Shown here piece after piece: positions 14,311 through 22,025 of a stretch of DNA of 43,393 nt; position 1 is the stretch's first letter, and the number at the start of each line of letters is the position of its first letter. Source of the stretch: an uncultured bacterium (lineage in GTDB: Bacteria; UBP6; UBA1177); NCBI GenBank assembly GCA_905233945.1, contig CAJOFY010000026.1, positions 1 to 43,393 of the forward strand, in the 5' to 3' direction. The position numbers were made by a program, and so were the translations under genes. Below the pieces are notes generated by a model that worked only from the letters and a program-made list of their open reading frames with translations, searched no databases and had not been told where the DNA came from.

Positions 14311-14967
14311 ATGTCTTTTTCAAAATTTGTTTTATTTTTTGCTTCATTACTTTTTGCGTCATTGATTTATGCGGAAGGAGATGCTTCTTCCATGCAGGAT
14401 GAAGCTCAGGCTAAAGCAGACAAAATTTCTGATATAGAGGCTGAGTTGAACAAGATCAGTTCTGAGGCTTCCGCGGCAAAAGATCAGAAATGGAAATCGT
14501 GTGTGGCAGGTCACTTGGGAAATGTTAAAGGTCTTGTAGCAGGCGCAGCAGGCATTGCTGCTAAAATCCCGGGATTGATTGCTTCAGGTAAAACTTCTGA
14601 GGCTCAGAGCCAGATGGTTATTTTGAACGGAATGGCTGATTCTGCTGATAAAGCTCTTGCAGCTGCTCAGACTTGTGAAAAATCCGGTGAACAGCAGCAG
14701 GCTAAAAATGAGCAGACTTCTCTTTCAAAAGGCTCGGTTTCAACCGCTATGAGCCTTGGTGTAGGCAGCGATATGCCGTCTGAAATCAACCGCGGTGCGA
14801 TAGAAGGTTCTGATGCATCTGATGCTGCAGGTGTGGACGGCAGTGATGTCCCGCAGACGGCAAATGACGGTTCTTCAAACGAAGGACCGGTCGTTACCGA
14901 GACGCCTGAGGATGCGTCACAGCTTGAACAGGTTCCTGATCAGGAAGATCAGAGCCCGACGATGTAA
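14311..14967 (+). CDS. Secreted helical protein with one Cys pair, linked to polysaccharide export genes
   Basis: 218 residues with AGAGG upstream and a signal peptide (FVLFFASLLFASLIYA). The mature protein has an alpha-helical domain (about residues 25-145) with a single Cys pair (WKSCVAGHL and AAQTCEKSGE) that could form a disulfide, then an acidic Asp/Ser/Pro-rich disordered tail. I do not recognise a named family. From memory, small helical two-Cys proteins occur beside export barrels in myxobacterial polysaccharide loci. It sits 27 bases upstream of such a barrel gene and is likely co-transcribed with it. Confidence 0.7.
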   Translation: MSFSKFVLFFASLLFASLIYAEGDASSMQDEAQAKADKISDIEAELNKISSEASAAKDQKWKSCVAGHLGNVKGLVAGAAGIAAKIPGLIASGKTSEAQSQMVILNGMADSADKALAAAQTCEKSGEQQQAKNEQTSLSKGSVSTAMSLGVGSDMPSEINRGAIEGSDASDAAGVDGSDVPQTANDGSSNEGPVVTETPEDASQLEQVPDQEDQSPTM

Positions 14968-14994
14968 TAACGGTAAGAATTTAGGTAACGAAAG

Positions 14995-16440
14995 ATGACA
15001 ACAAACAGAATATTTTCTTTTTGGGCATGTTTAATTTTGTTCACTCTTCTCCCTTTTTCCGCATTTTCTGAAGATGCACCGGAAAAAGGTTTCAAAATCA
15101 CGAAAGATACGGTTTTGAATGTAGGTATTGCTATCAATCCGGAGTTCGAGTCCAACATAACGAAGGCTTCGGAAGATACGGAAACCACTGAAACCAGAAC
15201 TACGACAGATGAAAGCGGAAAGGCTGCGACTACAACCACAACGCAAAATACTGAAATTATTTCGGATATGATTCTTCACTACAGCCCTTCTCTCCGTATC
15301 AAACTTGATGATGACAAGAAAACTCTCGGTTTTTCGCTTCTTTTTGATTACAACCACTACCTCGGTCTTGAAGACAAGAAGACATCCAAGAAACTTTCAG
15401 AGCTTGATATCAGATCGGATCTTCTAGGTGAGTTCAACAAAGACGGTTTGGTAATTTTTGATTTCAAAAACACTCTTTCGAGATCTTCTACCCCTGACGG
15501 TCAGGAACTTTCAGGAAAGAACAGAAACCTTCTTGATTCTTTTGCTGTCGGCGTAGCTTTCAAGAGCGTTGAGGATGTTCTTTACGGAAAAATCAAACTC
15601 GGTTTTGACATCAATTATCTTGAACAGTCGAAAAACAATGCGGCTTACAAGGATTACAACTATATTTCTCCCTTCCTTGACCTTTTCGGCAGATGGAAAT
15701 TCCTTCCGAAAACAATGGCTTTCGCATCTGTTGCGGTAAGGTATCAGGATTACTACGAATCCAGAATTCGTGATACTTCGAGAGCTGTTCCGATGAACAT
15801 TTTCCTTGGTGTCATGGGACAGATTACTCCTTATCTTTCGTCGAAACTTGCTGCCGGTTATTCGGTCAATATCGGCGACAGTGTTCAGCATGACTACAAT
15901 ATGAATGCTGAATTGATTTTCAAATATCAGGACACAGGTCTTGTTGTCGGATATTTGAAAACTTTACGTCCTTCGGCATATTTCCAGTATAATTCAACTC
16001 ACAAGGCTTACCTGACTTTCAAGCAGAAATTTGCAAAACATTTCCTTGCTTCGATCAACTTCAATTATTCTTATATCATGTACGGCAAGAATGTTGAATT
16101 TAAGGATAGGGATGATTACACCCAGGCTGAAGACGGTTCTTTCCAGAAGGTCGAGGAGCTCGAGGACGGTTCGACGATTACCTATACCGCTTTGATGCCG
16201 AAGGGCAACCGCAGAGATCATCTGATCAACTTCTCTCCGGCACTTTCCTATGCAATTCTTCCGTGGCTCGGTCTCAAGCTCAGCTATAATCTGGAATACA
16301 AAGATACCGATTATGTCAGAACTTCGACCACTAACTACAACAATGCTACCGACGCCGAAAAGAATTATACAAAAACGACGGCTACTCACTATGATTATAT
16401 AGATCACAGAGTAATGCTTTCGATCGTTCTCGATTACTAA
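14995..16440 (+). CDS. Large outer-membrane beta-barrel, candidate Wzp-type polysaccharide porin
   Basis: 481 residues with a signal peptide (FWACLILFTLLPFSAFS), a Thr/Glu-rich N-terminal stretch, then many amphipathic strands (for example ILHYSPSLRIKLDD, LGFSLLFDYNHYLG, LKLSYNLEY) ending in HRVMLSIVLDY with a terminal aromatic. It lies five bases upstream of a short OPX lipoprotein and then a Wzc kinase. Published work on M. xanthus describes Wzp beta-barrels that replace the missing outer-membrane part of short OPX proteins. The same gene pairing is seen here, so a secretion porin for an exopolysaccharide is the best reading. The assignment rests on context and strand pattern. Confidence 0.75.
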   Translation: MTTNRIFSFWACLILFTLLPFSAFSEDAPEKGFKITKDTVLNVGIAINPEFESNITKASEDTETTETRTTTDESGKAATTTTTQNTEIISDMILHYSPSLRIKLDDDKKTLGFSLLFDYNHYLGLEDKKTSKKLSELDIRSDLLGEFNKDGLVIFDFKNTLSRSSTPDGQELSGKNRNLLDSFAVGVAFKSVEDVLYGKIKLGFDINYLEQSKNNAAYKDYNYISPFLDLFGRWKFLPKTMAFASVAVRYQDYYESRIRDTSRAVPMNIFLGVMGQITPYLSSKLAAGYSVNIGDSVQHDYNMNAELIFKYQDTGLVVGYLKTLRPSAYFQYNSTHKAYLTFKQKFAKHFLASINFNYSYIMYGKNVEFKDRDDYTQAEDGSFQKVEELEDGSTITYTALMPKGNRRDHLINFSPALSYAILPWLGLKLSYNLEYKDTDYVRTSTTNYNNATDAEKNYTKTTATHYDYIDHRVMLSIVLDY

Positions 16441-16445
16441 TTCTT

Positions 16446-17087
16446 ATGAATAAAACTCGCCTCTTTTTCCTATTTTTTTTTAGTTTGTCCCTTTTTGTCT
16501 CATGCACGATAAGAGTCGGCGACAGCAGTGCCGACAGGCAGACCGGTTCGCAGACTTCAGCTGTGGAAAATCTCGAGGATGAAGAGGAGGATCACCTTTC
16601 CTATATCGGTGCCGGCGACAAGATAAATATTCAGGTCTATAACGAGAAAGAGTTGTCCGGTGTCTATCAGGTTAGTCCTGAAGGTTACATTATTTTTCCT
16701 TTCATCGGCGAAATAAAGGTTGACGGTCTCAATATTTTTTCTCTTGCAATGAAAATTTCGTCGAAACTTAAGGAAGGTTATCTGAAAGAGCCGAACGTTA
16801 CGGTTTCGGTAGAGGAGTTTGTCAGCAAGAGGATTTTCGTTCTCGGTCAGGTCAAAAAAGCGGGCAGTTTTCCGATCAGAAGGCGTATGAGCGTGATTGA
16901 GGCGATAAGTCTTGCCGGCGGCTTCACCAATCTGGCCGATCTTTCCAATGTCGTCGTTACGAGAAAAGGGGGTGACGGCATGGAAAAAAGGTTTGTTGTT
17001 GACATAAAATCAATAGTAAACGGCGCCAAAGAGAATTTTTATCTCGACGCCGGCGACATAGTTTTTGTCGGAGAGAGATTCTTCTGA
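16446..17087 (+). CDS. Polysaccharide export lipoprotein, short OPX/Wza type
   Basis: 213 residues with a lipoprotein signal (FFFSLSLFVSCT, Cys at about 20). The Poly_export domain is clear (YIGAGDKINIQVYNEKELSG, VSPEGYIIFPFIGEIKV), followed by a SLBB-type domain (KRIFVLGQVKKAGSFPI, SVIEAISLAGGFT, DAGDIVFVGE). It stops there, so the C-terminal amphipathic helix by which E. coli Wza spans the outer membrane is absent. A separate barrel, probably the gene directly upstream, would then be needed. The stop overlaps the Wzc start as TGATG. Confidence 0.93.
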   Translation: MNKTRLFFLFFFSLSLFVSCTIRVGDSSADRQTGSQTSAVENLEDEEEDHLSYIGAGDKINIQVYNEKELSGVYQVSPEGYIIFPFIGEIKVDGLNIFSLAMKISSKLKEGYLKEPNVTVSVEEFVSKRIFVLGQVKKAGSFPIRRRMSVIEAISLAGGFTNLADLSNVVVTRKGGDGMEKRFVVDIKSIVNGAKENFYLDAGDIVFVGERFF

Positions 17088-19273
17088 TGAACGAGCAGGA
17101 ACGCGAAATAGATTTAATGGAAATTCTCGCCTTGCTGAAAAGGCATATTTACCTTTTCATGGCGATAATTCTCATCGTGATGACTTTTACTGTCGCGCAG
17201 ATTTACCGCATGGTGAAGATTTATTCGTCGACTGCGACTATAGAAATCGAGCCGAAGGCAGCGAATGTTCTCGGCGGAAACATGGAAGTTGTCCAGAGCG
17301 GGAGTCAGGGAAGCTATTACACAAACAAGGATTATTACGCGACCCAGTATGAGATAATTCAGAGCCGTGCTGTTGCCCAGAAAGTTCTTGAAATGGTGCC
17401 GGGAGAAAATGTTCTAGAATATCTGGGTTTTGATCTCGAGAAAATAGAGCCTGACAAAATCAAGGATATCGACCCTGTTGCAGTCCTTCTGGCAAAAATC
17501 ACTGTGACGCCGCAGAAAAACAGCAATATTGTCCGTATTTCAGTAGAGGATAAGGAGCCTGAAAAGGCGGCTTTTTTGGCCAATGCGGTGGCTTCGTCAT
17601 ATATCGAATTCAATCTTGAAAAGAAGTATTTCGAGACTAAGGACGCAGCGAGATGGCTTATGGATCAGAGTGTGAGCCTGAAGCAGAATCTTGAAAACTC
17701 CGAAATGATGCTTTTCGAGTTCAAGCAGAGCAACAACGTTCTCGCTACGACTTTCGAGGCAAAGCAGGAACTGCTTTCAAACCGTATAATCAAGCTCACG
17801 AATACTCTGACCGATCAGGAAATAAAGCGCAACGCGCTTACGGCGAAGATAGAGGAATATTCACATCTTGACATTGAGAATCCGGAAGACGGTTTTTTCA
17901 AGGAAATCAGCAAGGAAAACCCGCTTATCGGCGATCTTAAACTGAAATATCTGGAAGTTGTCTCGAAGATAAACGAGTCAGAGCAGGTTTACGGCGAAAA
18001 ACACCCGAAAGTGGTTACTCTGTTTGCAGACAAGGAAAACATCGAAAAGTCGTTTAAAAGCGAGATCTCCGGTGTTATAAGCAGCTACAACATCGAGCTG
18101 AAAATGCTTGACAACGAGATGAAGAAAAACCGGAAAATGCTTGCAGAATCGCAGAAAGAGGCGATCGATCTTAATAAGCTCGATATAAATTACAGCAAAC
18201 TGCGCCGCGAAGTCGAGACGAACAAGAAACTTTACGACATCGTTCTTGAAAGGTCGAAAGAGGCCGATCTCAGCGCGCTGCTCAAGAACAACAACATCCG
18301 CATGATCGACCGCGCTCTGATTTCCAAAATTCCGGTGAAACCGAGAAAGCAGATCATCCTTCTCGCAGGCTTTGCAATCGCGCTTGTTCTGGCATCCCTC
18401 GCTGTTTTTCTTGTGGAATTTTTCGATACGAAATTCAAAAGTTTCAAAGAAGTCGAAGCAATTTCGCAGAAGTCGCTTCTCGGCATTATTCCTAAGTTCC
18501 AGCAGATTGAAACTTCACAGTTTAAGGAGATCGCTTTCGAGGATAAAAGCGGCAAGAACCTTGCCGTCGAGGCTTTCAGGTCTCTCAGAACAAATATTAA
18601 GCTGAGTAACCCGGATTCAAAACTCAAAGTCATGCTTGTTACGAGTTCAGTTCCGCACGAAGGAAAGACGATTGTTTCGTCAAACCTTGCCTCCAGCTAT
18701 TCTGTCGCCGGAAAGAAGGTGCTTCTTATTGATGCCGATATGAGAAAGCCTCGTGTCCACAAGGTTTTCGGTTTGAAGAACGAAAAAGGTCTTTCCACCC
18801 TTATTGTCGGCGAACATTCGATGGATGATGCTATCAACAAGAATGTTTACGAAGGGCTTGATGTTATTACTGCCGGCATTATTCCTCCGAATCCGGCCGA
18901 GCTTCTTGAAAGCGCCCGTTTTGCCGATATTCTGAAGGAATTTTCGGAGATCTACGATGTTGTCATCATTGATACGCCGCCGCTCACGCCGGTAAGTGAC
19001 GCTGCAACGATTGCGCCTCTGACCGACGGAATCATTCTTGCCGTCAATATCAGCAATACGCCGCGTGACATATTCAAATCGGTTATCGTCAACATCTCAA
19101 AACCCGGCATCGCTCTTCTCGGAGTTGTTGTCAACAACATCGATTTCAAGCAGGAAAAGAAATTCAAATCATATTACGGCTATTCGTACTATCATTCGTC
19201 ATACTACAAATCGAACTATTACTACTATACCTCTGAGGAAGATGGAAAAATTAAGAAGAAAAAACGTTCTTGA
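17087..19273 (+). CDS. Wzc-type polysaccharide co-polymerase with BY-kinase domain
   Basis: 728 residues. An N-terminal Wzz domain with first membrane helix (about 20-40) is followed by long coiled-coil periplasmic helices, a GNVR-like segment and a second membrane helix (about 420-445). The cytoplasmic tyrosine kinase has Walker A in SSVPHEGKTIVSSNLA (about 517-532), Walker A' in VLLIDADMRKP (about 543) and Walker B in VVIIDTPPL (about 624). The C-terminus carries a Tyr cluster (YYGYSYYHSSYYKSNYYYY) for autophosphorylation. Such proteins control chain length and export of capsular or exopolysaccharide with the OPX protein. Kinase and co-polymerase are fused in one chain, as in E. coli Wzc. 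No glycosyltransferase, Wzx or Wzy is in the window. Confidence 0.95.
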   Translation: MNEQEREIDLMEILALLKRHIYLFMAIILIVMTFTVAQIYRMVKIYSSTATIEIEPKAANVLGGNMEVVQSGSQGSYYTNKDYYATQYEIIQSRAVAQKVLEMVPGENVLEYLGFDLEKIEPDKIKDIDPVAVLLAKITVTPQKNSNIVRISVEDKEPEKAAFLANAVASSYIEFNLEKKYFETKDAARWLMDQSVSLKQNLENSEMMLFEFKQSNNVLATTFEAKQELLSNRIIKLTNTLTDQEIKRNALTAKIEEYSHLDIENPEDGFFKEISKENPLIGDLKLKYLEVVSKINESEQVYGEKHPKVVTLFADKENIEKSFKSEISGVISSYNIELKMLDNEMKKNRKMLAESQKEAIDLNKLDINYSKLRREVETNKKLYDIVLERSKEADLSALLKNNNIRMIDRALISKIPVKPRKQIILLAGFAIALVLASLAVFLVEFFDTKFKSFKEVEAISQKSLLGIIPKFQQIETSQFKEIAFEDKSGKNLAVEAFRSLRTNIKLSNPDSKLKVMLVTSSVPHEGKTIVSSNLASSYSVAGKKVLLIDADMRKPRVHKVFGLKNEKGLSTLIVGEHSMDDAINKNVYEGLDVITAGIIPPNPAELLESARFADILKEFSEIYDVVIIDTPPLTPVSDAATIAPLTDGIILAVNISNTPRDIFKSVIVNISKPGIALLGVVVNNIDFKQEKKFKSYYGYSYYHSSYYKSNYYYYTSEEDGKIKKKKRS

Positions 19274-19736
19274 AATCGTGCTGCTTTGCGCTGCGTTTTT
19301 CAGCATCCTTTCCACTGGATGCGAGTCTCCCCGTGTCGTGCGGCATCCTGTTTCGAGAGGAGACACCTATTATTACTGGGCGACTTTCTACGGCGATGAA
19401 TACAACGGAAAAACCATGGCTAACGGAGAGGCGTTTTCCAACGATGCCATGACCTGTGCGGCAAAGGGATTTCCGTTCGGAACGGTGCTTGAAGTCCAGT
19501 CACTCGACACCGGAAAAAAAGTCGAGGTCACAGTTACAGACAGGCCGGGGAAAGAACAGCTGGATCTTACGGTAAATGCTTTCAAGGCGATTGATAACGC
19601 TTCAAAAGGCAAAATCAGGGCTAAAGTTAAAGTCGTAGGGCTTGCGGAAAACGCTCCGAAAGCGGCTCCTGCTCCTGCTGCTGCGCCTGAAAAAAGTGCT
19701 GAAGCGAAGCGCGTAAAGAAGAGCCTGAACCTGTAA
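19242..19736 (+). CDS. rlpA: RlpA-like septal lipoprotein, N-terminal fragment (frameshifted before SPOR)
   Basis: Starts at ATG 19242 inside the end of the kinase gene (32-base overlap) after GAGGAA. A lipoprotein signal (VLLCAAFFSILSTGC) leads to an RlpA double-psi beta-barrel domain: YYWATFYGDEYNGKTMANGE, FPFGTVLEV, VTVTDRPGK and LDLTVNAFKAI. RlpA proteins are peptidoglycan-binding lytic transglycosylases acting at septa on denuded glycans. The frame then runs through an Ala/Pro linker and stops at 19736. A SPOR domain continues in another frame just after, so the gene is frameshifted between about 19703 and 19733. The longer reading from 19038 is spurious. Confidence 0.87.
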   Translation: MEKLRRKNVLEIVLLCAAFFSILSTGCESPRVVRHPVSRGDTYYYWATFYGDEYNGKTMANGEAFSNDAMTCAAKGFPFGTVLEVQSLDTGKKVEVTVTDRPGKEQLDLTVNAFKAIDNASKGKIRAKVKVVGLAENAPKAAPAPAAAPEKSAEAKRVKKSLNL

Positions 19737-19972
19737 AGGAAACTCCGAAAGAGGTCAAAAAAGAGGTTTTTTACGCTGTAACTCTTGCAACTTTCGGCAA
19801 TATTGACGCGGCAAAAGAGTTTCAGGGCGAAATAAAGGAAGATACATACATTTTTACACGTGACGGCAAATTCGAGGTCAGATACGGCAGATACGCTTCA
19901 AAAGATGAGGCAAAAGCCGACATCGAGCGTTTTTCCTGGAAGGATACCGAAATAGTTACAATTGAAGAATAG
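19703..19972 (+). CDS. RlpA-like lipoprotein, SPOR-domain fragment (frameshifted)
   Basis: No start codon suits this frame, which is why it is easy to miss. From 19703 it reads EARKEEPEPVKETPKEV, then a SPOR-like domain of about 70 residues: VFYAVTLATFGNIDAAKEF, YIFTRDGKFEVRYGRYAS and EAKADIERF, ending at TAG 19970-19972. SPOR domains bind denuded peptidoglycan at division sites and commonly form the C-terminus of RlpA. One missing base (or two extra) between 19703 and 19733 restores a single RlpA-SPOR protein of about 243 residues. OmpH follows after nine bases with its own AGGAGG, which overlaps the stop. Confidence 0.82.
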   Translation, partial: SEARKEEPEPVKETPKEVKKEVFYAVTLATFGNIDAAKEFQGEIKEDTYIFTRDGKFEVRYGRYASKDEAKADIERFSWKDTEIVTIEE

Positions 19973-19981
19973 GAGGAAATT

Positions 19982-20476
19982 ATGACGAAATTCAGAATTT
20001 TTGCAGCTTTGTTTGTTTTACTCATGATCATGCCGGTTTATGCGGAAAAAATCGCGTTTGTCGATGTCAAGAAAGTCTGGTCTGAGTCCAAGGAAGTCGA
20101 GAAAGAGAGAAAAAAAGTCGAAGCTCTGCTGAAGAAGAGCCAGGACGAGCTCAAGGCAAAAGAAGCCGAGGTCATCAAACTTCAGGAAAAGATCAAAAAA
20201 GAAGCTAAAATGGCGACAGAGGAAGCTCAGGCTATGATGCTTGAGGAGTACCAGAAAAAGGCTCTCGAACTTCAGAAAATGGCGGCTCAGAAAGAGAAAG
20301 AACTTTCAGACAAAGATGCTGCGGCTCAGGAAGAGTTCCTTAACAAAGTACGCAAAATCGTTATGAAGATCGCGCTTCAGAAAGGCTACGACATGGTTGT
20401 TCCGGCTGAGCAGACCCTTTACTACAACGATAAATTCGATATCACCAAGGCTGTTATAGCAGAAATCAACAAGTAA
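19982..20476 (+). CDS. OmpH/Skp-family periplasmic chaperone
   Basis: 164 residues with a strong AGGAGGAAATT before the ATG and a signal peptide (RIFAALFVLLMIMPVYA). The mature N-terminus KIAFVDVKKVW is the typical OmpH/Skp beginning, followed by a long Lys/Glu/Gln coiled coil (about 35-130) and a C-terminal segment resembling GYDMVVPAEQTLYYNDKFDIT, which completes the family fold. Skp trimers hold unfolded outer-membrane barrels in the periplasm. Its place next to several barrel genes is fitting. It is usually linked to bamA or lpxD, neither of which is here. Confidence 0.92.
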   Translation: MTKFRIFAALFVLLMIMPVYAEKIAFVDVKKVWSESKEVEKERKKVEALLKKSQDELKAKEAEVIKLQEKIKKEAKMATEEAQAMMLEEYQKKALELQKMAAQKEKELSDKDAAAQEEFLNKVRKIVMKIALQKGYDMVVPAEQTLYYNDKFDITKAVIAEINK

Positions 20477-20489
20477 CTGGTTTTTCCTC

Positions 20490-20517
20490 TCGCAATTTCA
20501 AAAAAAATCAATATAAT
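20490..20517 (+). promoter_or_regulatory. Possible promoter upstream of the kinase gene
   Basis: A perfect TATAAT lies at 20512-20517 in the gap after ompH; the -35 candidate TCGCAA (20490-20495, 16-bp spacer) is weak. If used, transcription would start just before the palindromic leader. Confidence 0.4.
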
Positions 20518-20530
20518 TCCCAAGAAATTA

Positions 20531-20613
20531 TGTCGGTATTGTCGAAATATCGACTGCCGCTGTCGAAATTTCGACATATCGAAATTCCGGTATATCGACA
20601 GAATTTCAGCGGC
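20531..20613 (+). promoter_or_regulatory. Palindrome cluster in the leader of the kinase operon
   Basis: TGTCG-type half-sites appear in both orientations. TGTCGAAATTTCGACA (20561-20576) is a perfect 16-bp palindrome. TGTCGAAATATCGACT (20540-20555) is a near-copy exactly 21 bp upstream, about two helical turns. A lone TGTCGGTAT (20531) and an inverted ATATCGACA (20592-20600) flank them. In addition GCCGCTG (20556-20562) is complementary to CAGCGGC (20607-20613), so the transcript could fold into one large structure ending seven bases before the Shine-Dalgarno at 20621-20630. It could be an operator array or a structured leader. Confidence 0.6.
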
Positions 20614-20636
20614 AACGATGGAAAGGAGGTTCCCCG

Positions 20637-21611
20637 ATGCTTGAGAGATTTGACAACTATCAGCTGCTTTCAAAGATTGCGACAGGCGGAATGGCGGAGA
20701 TTTTTCTTGCCAAACACGTCAATTCACCGGTCAATTCGATGCCGATTGCCATCAAAAAAGTGCTGAAAAAGTACGGGAACAACCCGACGCTTGTGAAGAT
20801 GTTCCTTGCCGAGGCCAGGATTATCTGCAACATAAGCCATGAAAATATCGTAAAAATTTACGATTTCGGGAAATTCGACGATCAGTATTTCATTGCGATG
20901 GAATATGTTTTCGGCCAGAATCTTGGCGCGATCATTGAAAAACTGAAGGAAAAGGACGGCAAAATGCCGATAAATCTCACTATCGAGATAATTGCAGCGG
21001 TTTTGTGCGGTCTTGACCACGCCCACAATGCTCAGGACCGTAACGGAAACTTCCTTAACATCGTCCATCTCGACATGAATCCGAACAACATTCTGATTTC
21101 CTATGAGGGAAAGATAAAAGTTGTCGATTTCGGTATCGCAAATGCGAATTACACCAGAAAACTGAAGGATGACGCCGGCATTCAGGGAACTTACGCATAC
21201 CTTTCGCCGGAACAGTGCGCGGGTTCGTCCGTTGACAGGCGCAGCGACATTTTTTCGGTAGGAATAATTCTTTACGAGATGCTTACGGGGCAGCCGCTTT
21301 ACAAAAATCTCGACAGCGACATGGCGATTATGAATTCGATTCTCTATGATGAGATCGAGCCGATTGACGAACTTATGCCGGAAATCGACCCGAAACTCGC
21401 CGAAATAGTGATGAAAGCGCTCGAAAAGAACCCGAACAACCGTTATGCTTCGGCTATGGATATGCGTGAGAATCTACAATTCGCTCGAGTTCGACCCGAA
21501 CAGCGAGATGCTCCCGTCGTTTGTGAAAAAGCTCTTCCCGGCTCATTTCATCAAGATGACGAAAATTATCGAACAGGCTCAGACCGAGTATCTGATGGAC
21601 GAACTGTTTAA
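20637..21611 (+). CDS. Ser/Thr protein kinase (PknB type), N-terminal fragment (frameshifted)
   Basis: Starts at ATG 20637 behind a near-perfect GAAAGGAGGT. The kinase domain is complete: Gly loop IATGGMAEIFLAK (14-26), Lys40, Glu59, catalytic loop VHLDMNPNNILI with Asp146 and Asn151, DFG at 164-166, and GTYAYLSPEQ. The HRD Arg is Leu (HLD), so it is a non-RD kinase that may not need activation-loop phosphorylation. After YASAMDMREN the frame goes wrong and stops at 21611. The remaining protein continues in another frame from 21475. Neighbouring genes are NadK, Smr and an Hsp33-like protein. Confidence 0.92.
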   Translation: MLERFDNYQLLSKIATGGMAEIFLAKHVNSPVNSMPIAIKKVLKKYGNNPTLVKMFLAEARIICNISHENIVKIYDFGKFDDQYFIAMEYVFGQNLGAIIEKLKEKDGKMPINLTIEIIAAVLCGLDHAHNAQDRNGNFLNIVHLDMNPNNILISYEGKIKVVDFGIANANYTRKLKDDAGIQGTYAYLSPEQCAGSSVDRRSDIFSVGIILYEMLTGQPLYKNLDSDMAIMNSILYDEIEPIDELMPEIDPKLAEIVMKALEKNPNNRYASAMDMRENLQFARVRPEQRDAPVVCEKALPGSFHQDDENYRTGSDRVSDGRTV

Positions 21612-22023
21612 CAATATCGGCGAGCTGGAAGATATAGACCTTCAGGCTAAAAAACACGCAGAGGAAGCGGCTCAGGCGGAAAAGGAGCGGGAGGAAAAAA
21701 GCGCGCGTAAAAAGGCGGCGATTTCCAAAACAGCCTTTATTTCAGGGATAGCGGCAGCTCTTATTGCAATCGGGCTTATTTTGAAATTCCTCTTCATCGA
21801 TCCCGAGGTCGAGGTCGAGGAAATCACAATTTTTTCGTCGCCCGGCGGTGCACAGATTTTCGTGAACGGCGAGGATACAGGCAAGAAAACTCCGGCGTCG
21901 CTTCAGCTCGAACTCAATAAAAAGTATATCATCGAATTCAGAAAAGACGATATGATCGGCGGTCTTGAATTTACTCCGACTTCCGAAAACCGCCAGATCA
22001 ATATGCAGCTCAAGCAAAGGTAA
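21475..22023 (+). CDS. Ser/Thr protein kinase, C-terminal TM-PEGA fragment (frameshifted)
   Basis: In-frame continuation of the kinase: YNSLEFDPNSEMLPSF, a charged juxtamembrane helix, a transmembrane helix (AFISGIAAALIAIGLILKFLF) and an extracytoplasmic PEGA domain (ITIFSSPGGAQIFVNGEDTG and TPASLQLELNKKYIIEF). PEGA domains are common sensor or surface-binding tails on myxobacterial kinases. The frame changes around AATCTACAAT (21471-21480); one extra base, or two missing ones, would account for it. Joined, the protein is about 460 residues, a normal size for this type. The next gene starts two bases after the stop. Confidence 0.85.
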   Translation, partial: YNSLEFDPNSEMLPSFVKKLFPAHFIKMTKIIEQAQTEYLMDELFNNIGELEDIDLQAKKHAEEAAQAEKEREEKSARKKAAISKTAFISGIAAALIAIGLILKFLFIDPEVEVEEITIFSSPGGAQIFVNGEDTGKKTPASLQLELNKKYIIEFRKDDMIGGLEFTPTSENRQINMQLKQR

Positions 22024-22025
22024 AA

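Noticed and set aside
19038-19241. Upstream part of the RlpA-frame open reading frame
   Set aside because: It overlaps the conserved kinase C-terminus in another frame and precedes the lipoprotein signal; translation is low-complexity Thr/Ile/Arg.
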